Positions 54,025 to 63,876 of a stretch of 64,000 nucleotides of DNA are shown here, piece after piece (within the stretch, counting starts at the first letter, position 1; each line of letters opens with the position of its first letter). The DNA comes from Acanthosepion pharaonis (taxonomy: Eukaryota > Mollusca > Cephalopoda > Sepiida > Sepiidae). Both the position numbers and the translations under genes were made by a program. Where the stretch lies: positions 860,501 through 924,500 of the forward strand of contig CAHIKZ030000958.1 of NCBI GenBank assembly GCA_903632075.3, read 5' to 3'. The notes beneath the pieces were generated by a model. It did not search any database and was not told the DNA's origin. It was given only the letters and a program-made list of their open reading frames with translations.

Positions 54025-54324
54025 CTGATATTGCTTATTATAAAAAATACTGCATATTTTATTAAACTTTACCTATGCTATGATTTTCTTTTTCCAAAAA
54101 CAGAAGCTAATGTTCTAACATTTTTTCCTTGCCACCTTCTGTGAAATTTTTCTAATCACATTTTTTCCAGAAGGCCTCACTAGTGCAGCTTTGTGACACA
54201 CTGAGTCAAAGAACCTGTCATTACAGATTTTGGCTAAAAGCAGAAATTTTTGCCTTTAGAGTAGACCTTCTTTTACCTGTAATAATTGCATAATGTAAAA
54301 TTATAAATTTTAAGATATTTATTT
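54025..54324. other. No gene recognised
   Basis: Nothing supportable. Confidence 0.4.
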
Positions 54325-54640
54325 GGATGTGCAGGTGGTGAAATGAACAGTGGGTTGGAATTAAAAAGTTGAAGAACCAAGTTCAAATTTCAGTTGAGTT
54401 TCATGATATCCATATTCACACAAATACCCTTGGGAAAGATATGAAGCCATCTCTTCTTCACCCATCTCTAAGTTAAATAGTAATGCAGACTGGACTCTTC
54501 AGCCTTAGTTGGTAATCAGAAGGACAACTCTGAATTCAAAACTTTATGTAACCCTGGTGAAGCATATATTATGCAGCTAACAAAATGGATCATGGAGTTT
54601 ACAATGACTATGATCCTGATACTTAATCAATTATTGATTA
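54325..54640 (+). mobile_element. tRNA-type SINE head joined to repeat R6
   Basis: GTGCAGGTGGTGAAATGAAC (A-box region), CCAAGTTCAAATTTCAGTTG (B box), CACAAATACCCTTGGGAAAG (body), TAAATAGTA, then an abrupt change to GCAGACTGGACTCTTCAGCC of repeat R6. The same junction, in reverse, is at 43578. Confidence 0.68.
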
Positions 54641-54870
54641 ATAAAAAATATTTATTAAAGTCAAAGTAAAAAAAAGGTAAAATAAAATCTCTTTATCATC
54701 ATAGGTAGCAATGTGCAGCATCTTCAAATGTAAAGTTTTATTTTATAATTTATTATTAAATATATATATGTAAATATATCAGGCATGTTATTAAAAAAAA
54801 ACAGTAAAAATAAAATGTAAAATATAATGAGAAAAATTGTGTACATAGTAGAAAACTAACCACAAGGTAT

Positions 54871-55105
54871 TGTTATATACTGTACCTATAAACACTAGTG
54901 AGTATGTCCCAATCCTCATAAATACAGTGGCCACTATTGTAAGTGGGGGTAATATGCTGTCTAAGTAGTCTACCACTAGCAGTGGTTTACCTACTTCATG
55001 CTGCTGGCAAGTATTGTATTTTGTTGGTGTTATAAAGATTACCATTTCATTTCCAATGTCTGTTTTGGTTATTCCTCTTTCAGGAACTCTTTCTAGGTTA
55101 CAACA
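54871..55105 (+). mobile_element. Solo LTR, 235 bp, with 5-bp target duplication
   Basis: Begins TGTTATATAC and ends GGTTACAACA. The pentamer GGTAT flanks it on both sides (54866-54870 and 55106-55110), as expected for integrase-mediated insertion. CCTCATAAATACAGTGG is the TATA-like region shared with the copy at 32906. Orientation follows that TATA-like site and is tentative. No internal coding region remains: recombination between two LTRs is the usual cause. Confidence 0.82.
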
Positions 55106-55110
55106 GGTAT

Positions 55111-55934
55111 TAAAGAGAATATTCAACCAATCACTTAGTCTGAGTAATTTAAAAATGATTTGAGTTTGTATCGCCTGAAAACGGTTAAAATATGAGACTT
55201 TGCAACAGGTCATAGTCAGACAACTCAAAAATGCCATCTCATCTACACAAATCTATGCCAAGTGACTCCCTTCCCTTAAAGAAGAAAGTCAAGTGGTAAG
55301 AGATTAAAAAAACACACCAACAATTGAAAGTACATACTAGCTTTGCTATGTTAATAGCTTGTACTTATTTATCTCCTGTAAGTTATAATGACATTTACAG
55401 AAATGGATGGACTTTTCCTGTATCAGACATGCCCATTGTTATGTGCATTTCAAATAATAAGACTGTTTACTATGAAAAGATGTACACACCTTTATGTATT
55501 TGTTATAAAAATGTAAATTAAATTATAATTTTATCACAATTATTAGAAGTTTATTTTCTTATACTAATTGTGATTACCAACACCACAAGTGTACTAGTTG
55601 GCATATTTTCATTTGAGCAGAAAAATCAGTTAATGACAAAACCATTTGCTTTTACATTTAGTATATCAAGATTTGACATGCTTAATGTGGCAAACTTATC
55701 ATAAAATGTTTGGAGAAAAAGCAAGAAGTACAACTGTTTCAAAAGTATTATAACTTTGAAAATGAATTTTAATGTCATTTCTTTTCTAAGTTAAAATTTC
55801 AGCTAGTAAATTTTAAGGTGTTGTATACATTTTTTTTTACAAAAAAAAGCATTGGAATATAATGTTACTTTTTTTTTAATCAAATTTATTCACAGTTAAT
55901 AAAAATAGAACAGAAATAAAATTCTAGTTTCCAC
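55111..55934. other. No gene recognised
   Basis: Frame 55324-55521 lacks any signature. Confidence 0.4.
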
Positions 55935-55935
55935 C

Positions 55936-56252
55936 CATAGCAGGAAATATAGGTGGCATAATGAATAGTGGCTCAAAATGAGAAATTCTGAGAGGTGAGT
56001 TCAAATTCCAGTTGGGTTCATTACATTCACTTACACTCAAATACCCTTGGGAAAGGTAATAATCTATCTCTTCTCCATCAAGCTATGAATTAAATAGTAG
56101 GAATTGTATCTAGAAAAATTGTTGTTCACAGAAAATTTGTTAATGTAATATTCACTTGCAAAAAGTAAAGAATTATTCTTATAATCCAAAATAAGTTTTG
56201 GCTTTAAATAACCTACAAAATGTTGATAAGTTATAAAAAATCAAATCAATCA
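55936..56252 (+). mobile_element. tRNA-type SINE, near full body
   Basis: GGTGGCATAATGAATAGTGG (A box), GTGAGTTCAAATTCCAGTTG (B box), CACTTACACTCAAATACCCT, ATTAAATAGTAGGAATTGTA, GGCTTTAAATAACCTACAAA, TGTTGATAAGTTATAAAAAA and tail TCAAATCAATCAA. No 5S head is visible upstream. Confidence 0.82.
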
Positions 56253-56264
56253 AAACTTTTGATG

Positions 56265-56457
56265 TACATACACACCCACCCAGACATATACATATATTTA
56301 AAAGCCTTTTTTATGCTTACTTGTACATATATGTACACATATACATGTCCATCAATATATACCTGTGCATACATATATACACACACACATGCATATACAC
56401 ATCATAGAACAATTTTTTTATGTATACTTGTGCACACATATACAATAATACAACTTC

Positions 56458-56495
<38 letters not shown>
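56265..56495. repeat. CA/TA microsatellite cluster
   Basis: Ends in about 16 TA units at 56461-56493, just before a PLE. Confidence 0.85.
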
Positions 56496-56497
<2 letters not shown>

Positions 56498-56514
56498 GAA
56501 ACTTTTACTCCCAC

Positions 56515-57100
56515 CACAACAATAAAATAAAATCTGAATTGATTATAGGTTTTTATTTAAGAGCACTTAATTCCTGCCTGAAGAGAAATATATCAAAAAT
56601 ACTTTCAAACTCATCCAATACCTGAATTATTTCCAAGACAATGACAAATGCAAAGCCTACAAAATCCACAGCAGAAAAATACAAAAATCCACAAATAATA
56701 ATAATAAGTCCAACAAACGTAACAAAATCAAAACATAAACCTACCTACCAACTCCATAACAGCCACCATAAAAAAAATTGCCCAACATTGACATAAAATT
56801 CATCAATACCACATCTAAAACAATAAGAGATATAGTTAGCACCAAATGAAATAACAACAATAGAACAGAGGCAAGAATACACAAAATAGACTTCCCAAAA
56901 AGCCCATTGATGTACATTGATGTACATTGGTGAAACATCCAGAAACATCAAAAAAAGTTGTATGAACACTGTAGAGATATTCTGCTTAACAACAATCTAA
57001 ATCCACTGGTGGTTCACCATAATACATCTGACTATAGTTTTGATTTTAAAAATGCCAGTCTGATTAAAAGAGAACAGAATTCCTTGATAGTTTGCTAACC
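56515..57100 (+). mobile_element. Penelope-like element, degraded (PLE-3)
   Basis: ATAAAATCTGAATTGATTAT encodes the KIKSELIIGFYLRALNSC motif that follows the RT core in this family. After several frameshifts, YIGETSRNIKK (56923 onward) marks the GIY-YIG domain. The copy then decays; a final LIKREQNSL matches the IKKENNLLRKKIL part of PLE-4. A TTGATGTACA duplication lies at 56907-56926. Confidence 0.75.
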
Positions 57101-57200
57101 TCGCAAGTAGTGTATTTATAGTGATAAACCTACAAAAGACAAATTTTTCCTTTCCTGAAGTGTGCGTATAATTTAACAGATCTTCTCAACCAACTTATCA

Positions 57201-57440
57201 ATGTTGAACCTACAACAGACTTCCCTTTTGAAACTGAAACAAACTACACTCTTCCCTTCCTAGATATCATGCTAGATAGAAATAATTATGAACTCAATTT
57301 TGACATTTACAGAAACGCTACAAACAAAAATTACCTGATCAGTTTCTACTCAAACTACTCTTCTAAAATTAAATCTGGAATTATTATAGGTTTCTCTCTG
57401 AGAGCATTAAGAATCTGCAGCCCCCCAATATTTACCTAAA
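57201..57440 (+). pseudogene. PLE-4 RT C-terminal region
   Basis: TNYTLPFLDIMLDRNNYELN, FDIYRNATNKNYLISFYSNY and SSKIKSGIIIGFSLRALRIC match the part of PLE RT after the palm (LPFLD, YRK-T-, YSNH and the L-RA-R- helix). A stop near 57437 and a frameshift separate it from the next segment. Confidence 0.78.
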
Positions 57441-57473
57441 GAAGAAACATACATAGAAAACACATTCAAAAAC

Positions 57474-57809
57474 TTGCAATACCTATATCATTTTATCCAC
57501 AATGCAAGAAGAAAGATATACAAAATATACAACCAAAACAAAAATAATAACATAATCCGTAATAATAAATTACTTGAGAACAGATGCATAATACTACTGA
57601 CCAACCCCATCATGTCCACTATCCAGAACAATCTATCCCATCTAAATAATCACAAAATAATCACAAACACTTCCAAAACCATTATGGATATACTCAGATC
57701 CTCAAACACTAATAGCAATAATATTTCTGAAGCAGGCATTTATAAAATAGATTGCCAAAACTGTTCCTCCCAATATATTGGAGAAACAAGCAGAAATTTA
57801 AAAAAATGA
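57474..57809 (+). pseudogene. PLE-4 linker and GIY-YIG, first part
   Basis: Residues near the end read AGIYKIDCQNCSSQYIGETS, then RNLKK. This is the GIY-YIG signature: IYKI, a CxxC pair (CQNC) typical of PLEs, and YIGETSR with catalytic Arg. The TGA at 57807 is followed by TDEHKRD in the same frame, so it is most likely a CGA-to-TGA change. Upstream text is N-, I- and T-rich linker. Confidence 0.8.
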
Positions 57810-57813
57810 ACCG

Positions 57814-58065
57814 ATGAGCACAAAAGAGACCTCACAAAAAAACAACTCAACTAATGCACGAGTCAGGCATAGAAATAAATTCAACCACAATTTTGATTTT
57901 AAAAATGCTACACTCATAAAAAAAGAAAATAACTTACTCAGAAAGAAAATCCTCAAGAGTGCCACCATTGAATATTATCCAACTTTTTCACCTTTCCTAA
58001 CTGAATTACTACTCTCCCAAGCAAACATACATAACTGTATCAAGAAATCAAAAGAAAATGGTTGA
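57814..58065 (+). pseudogene. PLE-4 GIY-YIG C-terminal part
   Basis: After a frameshift at an A-run near 57834 the frame gives HNFDFKNATLIKKENNLLRK, KILKSATIEYYPTFSPFLTE and LLLSQANIHNCIKKSKENG. HNFDF is the H-hydrophobic region and the lysine-rich helix follows, as in PLE C-termini. Stop TGA at 58063. Confidence 0.75.
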
Positions 58066-58228
58066 ATCCATCAACACAACAATAAAAACAATATTGCCAC
58101 ACATGATAGTACTTGACGTAATTTTCAGTTGACAATATGAATACAATAGCATTTACTAAATTTTTCTAGTTGCTAAAGACATTTTGTTTTGTTTTTAATA
58201 GTTATTTTGTTTTTAATAAATTCATTTT

Positions 58229-58266
58229 CTTTTTGCCTTGAAAAAGTCCACATTGGACGAAACACG
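58229..58266 (+). ncRNA. Hammerhead-like stem at PLE-4 3' end
   Basis: CTTGAAAAAGTCCACATTGG, then ACGAAACACGTTGG. GTCC/GGAC forms a four-pair stem with an ACATT loop, directly followed by GAAAC and ACGT. The upstream core is not CTGANGA, so it is a partial match. Conserved in PLE-6. Confidence 0.33.
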
Positions 58267-58303
58267 TTGGCTAATAATAGTTTTCCTATTGTCTTTTACC
58301 TTA

Positions 58304-58398
58304 TATATATATATATATATATACACACACGCACACACATATATATATATACATACACATACATACATATACATATATATATATATATATGTAAACAT
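58304..58398. repeat. TA/CA microsatellite cluster
   Basis: TA run, CGCACACACAT, and further TA/CA blocks. Confidence 0.88.
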
Positions 58399-58474
58399 AT
58401 ATAGAAAATAGGAAAGAACTCGTTAGGTAAATAATCCAAAGTTCTTGAGTATTTTTGTTATTATTTTTAAAAAA

Positions 58475-58757
58475 TAGTGCACGATACAAAAGTAGAGCAT
58501 AAATATAATTATTTATTTAAAAATATGATTCCAACGTTACATAAGAGTTCTCATGTTTCAAAACAAGAGCCGAAAACTTCAATATAATTATTTGAATTAA
58601 ATTGAATTAAAGTACCAAGCTCTGTTCCATCTTCCAGTGAAAATTTTTTTGGTTTCCAAATAATATTTAATTCAAATAATTATATTGAATTTTTTGGCTC
58701 TTGTTTTGAAACATGAGAACTCTTATGTAGCATTGGAATCATATTTTATTTTAAATA

Positions 58758-58760
<3 letters not shown>
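58475..58760. mobile_element. PLE-terminus-like inverted repeat (P-end family)
   Basis: Left arm 58505-58605 (AATATGATTCCAACGTTACA, TAAGAGTTCTCATGTTTCAA, AACAAGAGCC) and right arm 58655-58757 are reverse complements. Before the left arm, AGTGCACGATACAAAAGTAG resembles GTGCTCAATAC at 37396. (TA)n lies on both outer sides. Confidence 0.65.

Positions 58761-58761
<1 letters not shown>

Positions 58762-58813
<52 letters not shown>
58762..58813. repeat. (TA)n microsatellite
   Basis: About 26 TA units between the inverted repeat and the next PLE. Confidence 0.93.
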
Positions 58814-58815
<2 letters not shown>

Positions 58816-58825
58816 TTAGTATCAA

Positions 58826-59090
58826 ACAAGATAGCAACAACAAAAAAGAGGCAGGTATATACTAAATAGACTTCCTAAAAAGACCATTGATGTACATTGG
58901 TGAAACATCCAGAAACATCAAAAAAGGTTGTATGAATACTGCAAAGATATTCTGCATAACAACAATCTAAATGCACTAGTGTTTCACTGTAATACATCTG
59001 ACCATAGTTTTGATTTACAAAAAAGCCAGTCTGATTAAAAGAGAACAAAATTCACTGAGAAAGAAATGCATCAAGACTGCACTAATCTTG
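58826..59090 (+). mobile_element. Penelope-like element fragment (PLE-5)
   Basis: LMYIGETSRNIKKGCMNTAK (from about 58886) and a HSFDLQKSQSD-like stretch match PLE-3 very closely at DNA level (CCATTGATGTACATTGGTGA, then AACATCCAGAAACATCAAAA). It starts inside the GIY-YIG domain and ends after the C-terminal helix. Confidence 0.78.
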
Positions 59091-59244
59091 TAGTTCTCAA
59101 TAGTAAACGTAAGACCAGGGTCATACGTTACATAAGTGATCATCACAAAGACAATAAGATCTTAATGCAGTATACGAGATGGTAGAGAGGAGACCAAGGA
59201 TCTACTTGGAGTTGGATAATTTAATAAAATTGTGTTAAAAATAT

Positions 59245-59312
59245 TTAGCTTTTGGCATTAAATAACCTATAGACATGTTGAGATGCCACTAAATAAAATA
59301 AATCAATCAACC
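59245..59312 (+). mobile_element. SINE 3' tail fragment
   Basis: TTTGGCATTAAATAACCTAT, ACATGTTGAGATGCCACTAA and ATAAATCAATCAACC match the SINE tail. Confidence 0.55.
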
Positions 59313-59460
59313 ATTTTTGATAGGGACTTAACTCATTCCAGATTAAATTTATTTCTAAATATTACCATTTTTAAGGTAACTTAAATTTAAATTCAATTTA
59401 TGAACTGTCTACACAATTTAAATCCCTCTCAACCCAAATGTATATATTTTGGTTAAATTT

Positions 59461-59651
59461 ATACCATATATATTTGCATATCATGCGACCTTTGAAGATC
59501 TAATTTTTAAGCTAATTTGACTACATTAAATGGATATATAGTTTGATCAAGCAGTACTGATGCTAATTTTATAACCTGTGTATGATGTAACCCCCTTAAA
59601 ATTAGCTTCTAAATTAGGTCTTCAAAAGTCACATGATATGTGAGTATATTA
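59461..59651 (-). mobile_element. MITE with ~55-bp terminal inverted repeats (copy 2)
   Basis: In reverse complement it follows copy 1 (8276-8488): TCATGTGACTTTTGAAGACC, TAATTT-GAAGCTAATTTTAA, AAACTATATATCCATTTAAT, then the inverse end. Copy 1 has about 20 bp more inside (CTTGGCTACACCACTGA). Confidence 0.75.
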
Positions 59652-59800
59652 AAGGTTTCCATTGAAACTAAATATAAAAAAATATTCATATCCATTGCAT
59701 TTTACCAACCAAATCTGGTCTATCTGGATATGTTTCAGGGTGGATGTCAATAAGGTTGACATTGTTTTAGTTTGCTTGGGCCTTAATGTCAACTTTTTGA

Positions 59801-60343
59801 ATTTATAAGTCTACCATTTGTCCATGCATTAAATATTGCTACCACATTATGCCCAGTGCTTCTGCTATATATTTAGAAATTCTTGATAAAATACAAAGAA
59901 GAATCTGCAATGTTACTGGTCCTGACCTGGCATCTTGACCTCAGCTACTGTCTCACTACCATAACATAACTTACTTGTGCCTTTTTTATATTTTCATGAT
60001 GAGCTTTCCTCTTTGGTACTTAGACTTTACAAATTTAAGTGCAGTACTAGATTGGCAGTAAGGTCTCATTATTTTACAGTTGAAAAGGTTAGATGCAACT
60101 GTAAGTTTTATGTTAACAGTTTCTTTTCTCACTTGTAGAACTCTTCTGGCTTCTTGCTTTCCTGTCAACTTTGACCTTCAAAAATTTAAATGCAATATCC
60201 ATTGTTATCTTCTGTATTCTTAATTCTTGTTCTTTGTTCTCTCTCCTTAAAATGTTTTTCTTTTTCTCATATTCTTTCACACTCAGTAACCTTTTACATC
60301 TTAGTGGGTTTATTGTCTTGCTTGGGGTGAAATGATTAAAAAA
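59801..60343 (+). mobile_element. Jockey-type LINE 3' fragment
   Basis: Starts ATTTATAAGTCTACCATTTG (the IYKSTIRP codons), passes ATACAAAGAAGAATCTGCAA (IQRRICN) and ends CTTGGGGTGAAATGATTAAA. Frames are broken. Confidence 0.87.
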
Positions 60344-60469
60344 ATTATTTTAACACATTTTAATAATGACTGAATTGTTTAATATTAATGATATGTATTT
60401 TGCCAGTATAATATTAAGTATTAATTTTTATTCTTTATTGTTATATTCAATAATCCATCTAGTTAAGAC
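60344..60469. other. AT-rich spacer
   Basis: Composition changes sharply near 60470, taken as the LINE 5' boundary. Confidence 0.4.
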
Positions 60470-60905
60470 CCATGTTGATTTGAGGCGAGGACCTAAATAT
60501 ATTTCAACTAAGGAGTGTCTACTTTCAGCTGCATCTGTTCTGGTTTCAACCAGTGTCTCACTTGGGCAAAGACACTCTGAGCTCGCCAAGACATCTGCTT
60601 TGACAAACTGTATTCTTATTTGCACTCTTGGTTAGTTGCATTGAACTGGCCTCTGTACTAGTGCTGATGTGTTTCTCCCATGACGTGTGCAGTCTGTGGC
60701 ATTGCCTCTTCATTTTGAGGGTACACGGTTGACAGTTCACTGGTTGCTGTTTCCGACTGGTAGTTAGGAGCCCTAACTCTTGTGTAGCGTCTTGAGCAAC
60801 CACTCTGATCAACAGTTGTATAATACCGGGGTGCTGGTAGTGCCATGACGCACATGGAAAGGTGTCTCTGCAGTCACCTCCGGTGGGCAACTCTGAGGCC
60901 ACATT
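60470..60905 (+). promoter_or_regulatory. Putative LINE 5' UTR / internal promoter region
   Basis: GC-richer sequence between the AT-rich flank and the first coding homology, with many stops in all frames. LINEs of this group carry internal promoters here; none is directly visible. An ORF1 was not found, so the copy may be 5'-truncated. Confidence 0.4.
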
Positions 60906-61802
60906 ATGATGCAGGCTGTGCCAACTCCTCTCTGCTCATGTCGTGGTCGAAAACCAGCTGCTTCTCTTACTTCAGGCCTTCTCATCTTCCAACAATTACT
61001 CCACATGAAGACTCAAAAGAACCAAAAAAGTAAACCTAAACCAGCCCCTCAAAAATCACCTAAACCCCTCAACATTTCGTTCTCCAACATCCATGGCATT
61101 AGAACAAATTTCTGCAGTATGGGATTTTTCCTCACTGTAAACTGCCCAGATATACTGGCTCTGTGTGAGACAAATCTTGTCTCGTCTATTCCCTTCTCTG
61201 ATCTCTCGATCCCCGGCTACCTTCCTCTCCTCAGGAAAGACTCTCTAACCCACATGCACGGCCTTGGTGTCTATGTCAGGGACCATCTCCCTCTGGCCAA
61301 AGAGTTGTCTCTCAAATCGCCAGACCATTCGTACATGTGTCTCTGACTATCTCTCCTCAATGCCGTAAGCTATCTCTTCTTCCTCTATCGCTCTCCATCC
61401 TCTCAAGACTGTGGGATACTCGATAGCATATCTGACAGCATAGACAAGGCCCTCTCTCTCCACCCATTTGCTCACATATTCATGTTTGGTGACTTTAACG
61501 CCCATCATACCAAGTGGCTCGAGAATGCTACTACTGACCGGGCTGGCATTCAAACACTTAATTTCTCAATTTCTCAATCCCTCATGCAGATAGTTAACTT
61601 CCCCACACATTTTGCCCTCAACCTGGTAGGTAAGGCCTCCCTTCTCGATCTATGTTTTACCTCCATCCCCGAATCTTGTAGCACCACGCAGCTCTGCCCT
61701 CTTGGTAACTCTGATCATGCTGTAGTATCTGTTAACATTTCCTTCAACTCTACACCCTGCAAAGAAACTCTCATCACTAGAACCTCATTCTACTATCAAT
61801 GA
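60906..61802 (+). pseudogene. LINE APE-type endonuclease region
   Basis: One frame runs 60906-61925 with TGA stops at 61344 and 61800. Motifs in order: ISFSNIHGIRTNF (the N-motif, 61068 on), LALCETNL with the metal-binding Glu (61156-61179), GLGVYVRDHLPL, LFFLYRSPSS, FGDFNAHHTKWL with Asp and Asn of the active site (61482-61517), LLDLCFTS, and SDHAVVSV with the catalytic His (61710 on). Together these define a complete exonuclease-endonuclease-phosphatase fold that nicks target DNA to prime reverse transcription. Both TGAs fit CGA-to-TGA change at a CpG. Confidence 0.85.
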
Positions 61803-61925
61803 GCGGATTGGGACTCATTCCGTGACTTCCTCCACAATGTCCCCTGGGATGTTGTCTTTACACTCCCTGTCCAAGAATGTGTTTCTGAGGTCTCATCCTG
61901 GGTTAAAGCTGGAATCGACGCTGAA

Positions 61926-62635
61926 ATTTAAGGTCAAGTCACACTCCTCCCCTTGGTTCTCCACTGCTTGCTCAGCTGCCATTGCCCATAGGAACCACTT
62001 CTTTCACCTATTTCATAGTGACATGTCGGACTGCAATAGACGTCTCTTTGCCTCCACCCATAACGAGTGTAAGCGTGTCCTCAATGAAGCTAAGTCAATA
62101 TTTGCTGTTCGGATGAAGGAGCGTATTGCATCTTGCAAATTTGGCTCCAAAGATTATTGGCGGCTCTGCAAGAGTGTCCTGAACAATAGAAAACCCTTCA
62201 TACCTCCTTTATTCAACCAGTTCGCGGTCTTGACCTCCTCTACCGACAAGGCTGAATGCTTTGCTCGGAAATTCTCATTTAATTCAATGCTCGACTCCTC
62301 CGGTGAACCCATACCAGAATTCCTTCTAAGAACTGAGGTCCTATTGAGTGGCTTACACATAACCCCATCATTGGTATTGGGCATTATCTCCAATTTAGAC
62401 CCCCACAAGGCTAGTGGTGGAGATGACATACCAGCCATTGTCTTGAAGAAATGCACGCCTGAGCTAGCGCCCGCCCTCTCTAAACTGTATAATTACTGCC
62501 TCAAGGAATCCTGTTTTCCTGACTGCTGGAAATCCTCATCCATTGTTCCTGTCTTTAAGAACTCTGGAGACCCCTCTGACCCCTCTAATTACTGTCCTAT
62601 TAGTCTCCTACCCCTCTTCGGCAAAGTCTTGAAGC
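61926..62635 (+). pseudogene. LINE linker and RT fingers
   Basis: After a frameshift near 61925 the frame gives SSPWFSTACSAAIAHRNHFF, then YWRLCKSVLNN, LSGLHITPSLVLGIISNLDP, HKASGGDDIPAIVLKKC (RT motif 0/1 with K and GGD-IPA), FPDCWKSSSIVPVFKNSGDP and SNYCPISLLPLFGKVL (motif 2). YRPISLL of the family has become YCPISLL. A second frameshift occurs near 62630. Confidence 0.83.
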
Positions 62636-63410
62636 CCTAATCAATGCCGAAGTGGTTAACCACTTTACATCCCATGATCTGCTCTCAGACAAGTAATATG
62701 ATTTCCGCTACGCCCGATCTACAGCTGATGTGCTTATGGCCATCACTGAAACCGTCTACCAAGCCCTTCAAAATAATGGTGAGGCTTGTGTCGTGGCCCT
62801 AGACATCTCCAAAGCGTTTGATAGGGTTTGGCATGCCAGCCTTCTTCATAAGCTCCAGGGTTATGGTATTACAGGTTGATTGTTTCACCTAATACAATCA
62901 TTCCTGTCAAACCGTGAATTGAAGGTCGTTCTCAACAGATTCTCCTCAAGTTCCTATCCCACGAACGCAGGTGTTCCCCACGGCTCCATCCTTGGCCCCA
63001 CTCTATTCCTTATTTTCATCAATGACCTTCCTGACACCATACATTCCCAAGTTAGCATCTACGCGGACAACACTACAATTTACTCCTGCCTCAAAAACAA
63101 ATCTAGTGTCGGTGACAAAACTAACCTGGACGTGCGTCTTGAAATGGACCTCCAATCAGTTGTTAATTGGGGCAAGAATTGGCTGGTCAACTTTAACACC
63201 TCAAAAACTAAACTACTCTCTATTAATCACCATAGAGATCCTTCCCTGCCCCCCATTAGATTGTCTGATAGTCAATTTCTTGAGAGCAACTCCCTGCGTC
63301 TTCTCGGTCTCACGTTGACTGCTGACCTGAGATGGAACAAATACATTGAGTCAATTGCTTCTTCCACCGCGAGGAAAGTTGGCTCTCTGTGCTGCGCCAG
63401 GAAATTTTTT
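62636..63410 (+). pseudogene. LINE RT palm with YADN in place of YADD
   Basis: In-frame stops at 62694 (TAA) and 62877 (TGA). Motif A is VVALDISKAFDRVWH (62789-62833), motif B is AGVPHGSILGPTLFLIFIND (62967 on; the usual QGS is HGS), and motif C is YADN (63060-63071). The second catalytic Asp of YADD is replaced by Asn (GAC to AAC), which should abolish catalysis independently of the stops. FNTSKTKLLSINHHRDPSLP and LRLLGLTLTADLRWNKYIES follow. Confidence 0.87.
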
Positions 63411-63876
63411 CCCCCGAATCGATACTTCAAATATACAAATCAACCATTCGCCCTTGCATGGAGTATTGCTGCCATATACGGTCTGGGGCACCTTCTGTTT
63501 ACCTCAGAGTTCTTGACAAGATCCAGAGACGGATATGTAATATAATTGGCCCTGATCTGGTGTCTCGTCTAGTCACTCTCTCAGACACGCTGTTGCCTCT
63601 CTCTGTCTTTTCTACAAATACTTTCATGGTAATTGCCCCGATGAGCTTCTTTCACTGGTTCCCAGACTCCATGAATTCAAGCGCCCTATGAGGCTGGCAT
63701 CCCGCTCCCACCCTTACACTGTAGAAACATTTAAATGTAGCTGTCTCTTCTACTCCAATAGCTTCATACCTCGCACCTCTCGCCTGTGGAACACCCTTCC
63801 CAATTACTGTTTCCCTGAGAGCTATAATCTCCAACTATTCAAATGTAATGTCAATCGACATCTCCAGTTACCCTGA
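63389..63876 (+). pseudogene. LINE RT C-terminal region
   Basis: Two frames joined near 63600: SPESILQIYKSTIRPCMEYC, CCHIRSGAPSVYLRVLDKIQ, RRICNIIGPDLVSRL; then FYKYFHGNCPDELLSLVPRL, MRLASRSHPYTVETFKCSCL, RTSRLWNTLPNYCFPESYNL and FKCNVNRHLQLP, stop at 63874. This is the part represented in nearly all truncated copies of the window. Confidence 0.87.

Larger units (their letters stand above)
57130..58290 (+). mobile_element. Penelope-like element, best copy (PLE-4)
   Basis: Runs from the late RT region (57205) through the linker and GIY-YIG domain to the C-terminus at 58065 and a 3' end at 58290. The 3' 220 bp match PLE-6 at 38095-38400. It lacks the RT palm and everything before it, so it is a 5'-truncated insertion. 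Three frame breaks or stops interrupt the ORF. Confidence 0.83.

Noticed and set aside
54791..55237. 148-codon minus-strand frame
   Set aside because: It runs across both boundaries of the solo LTR and shows no domain.
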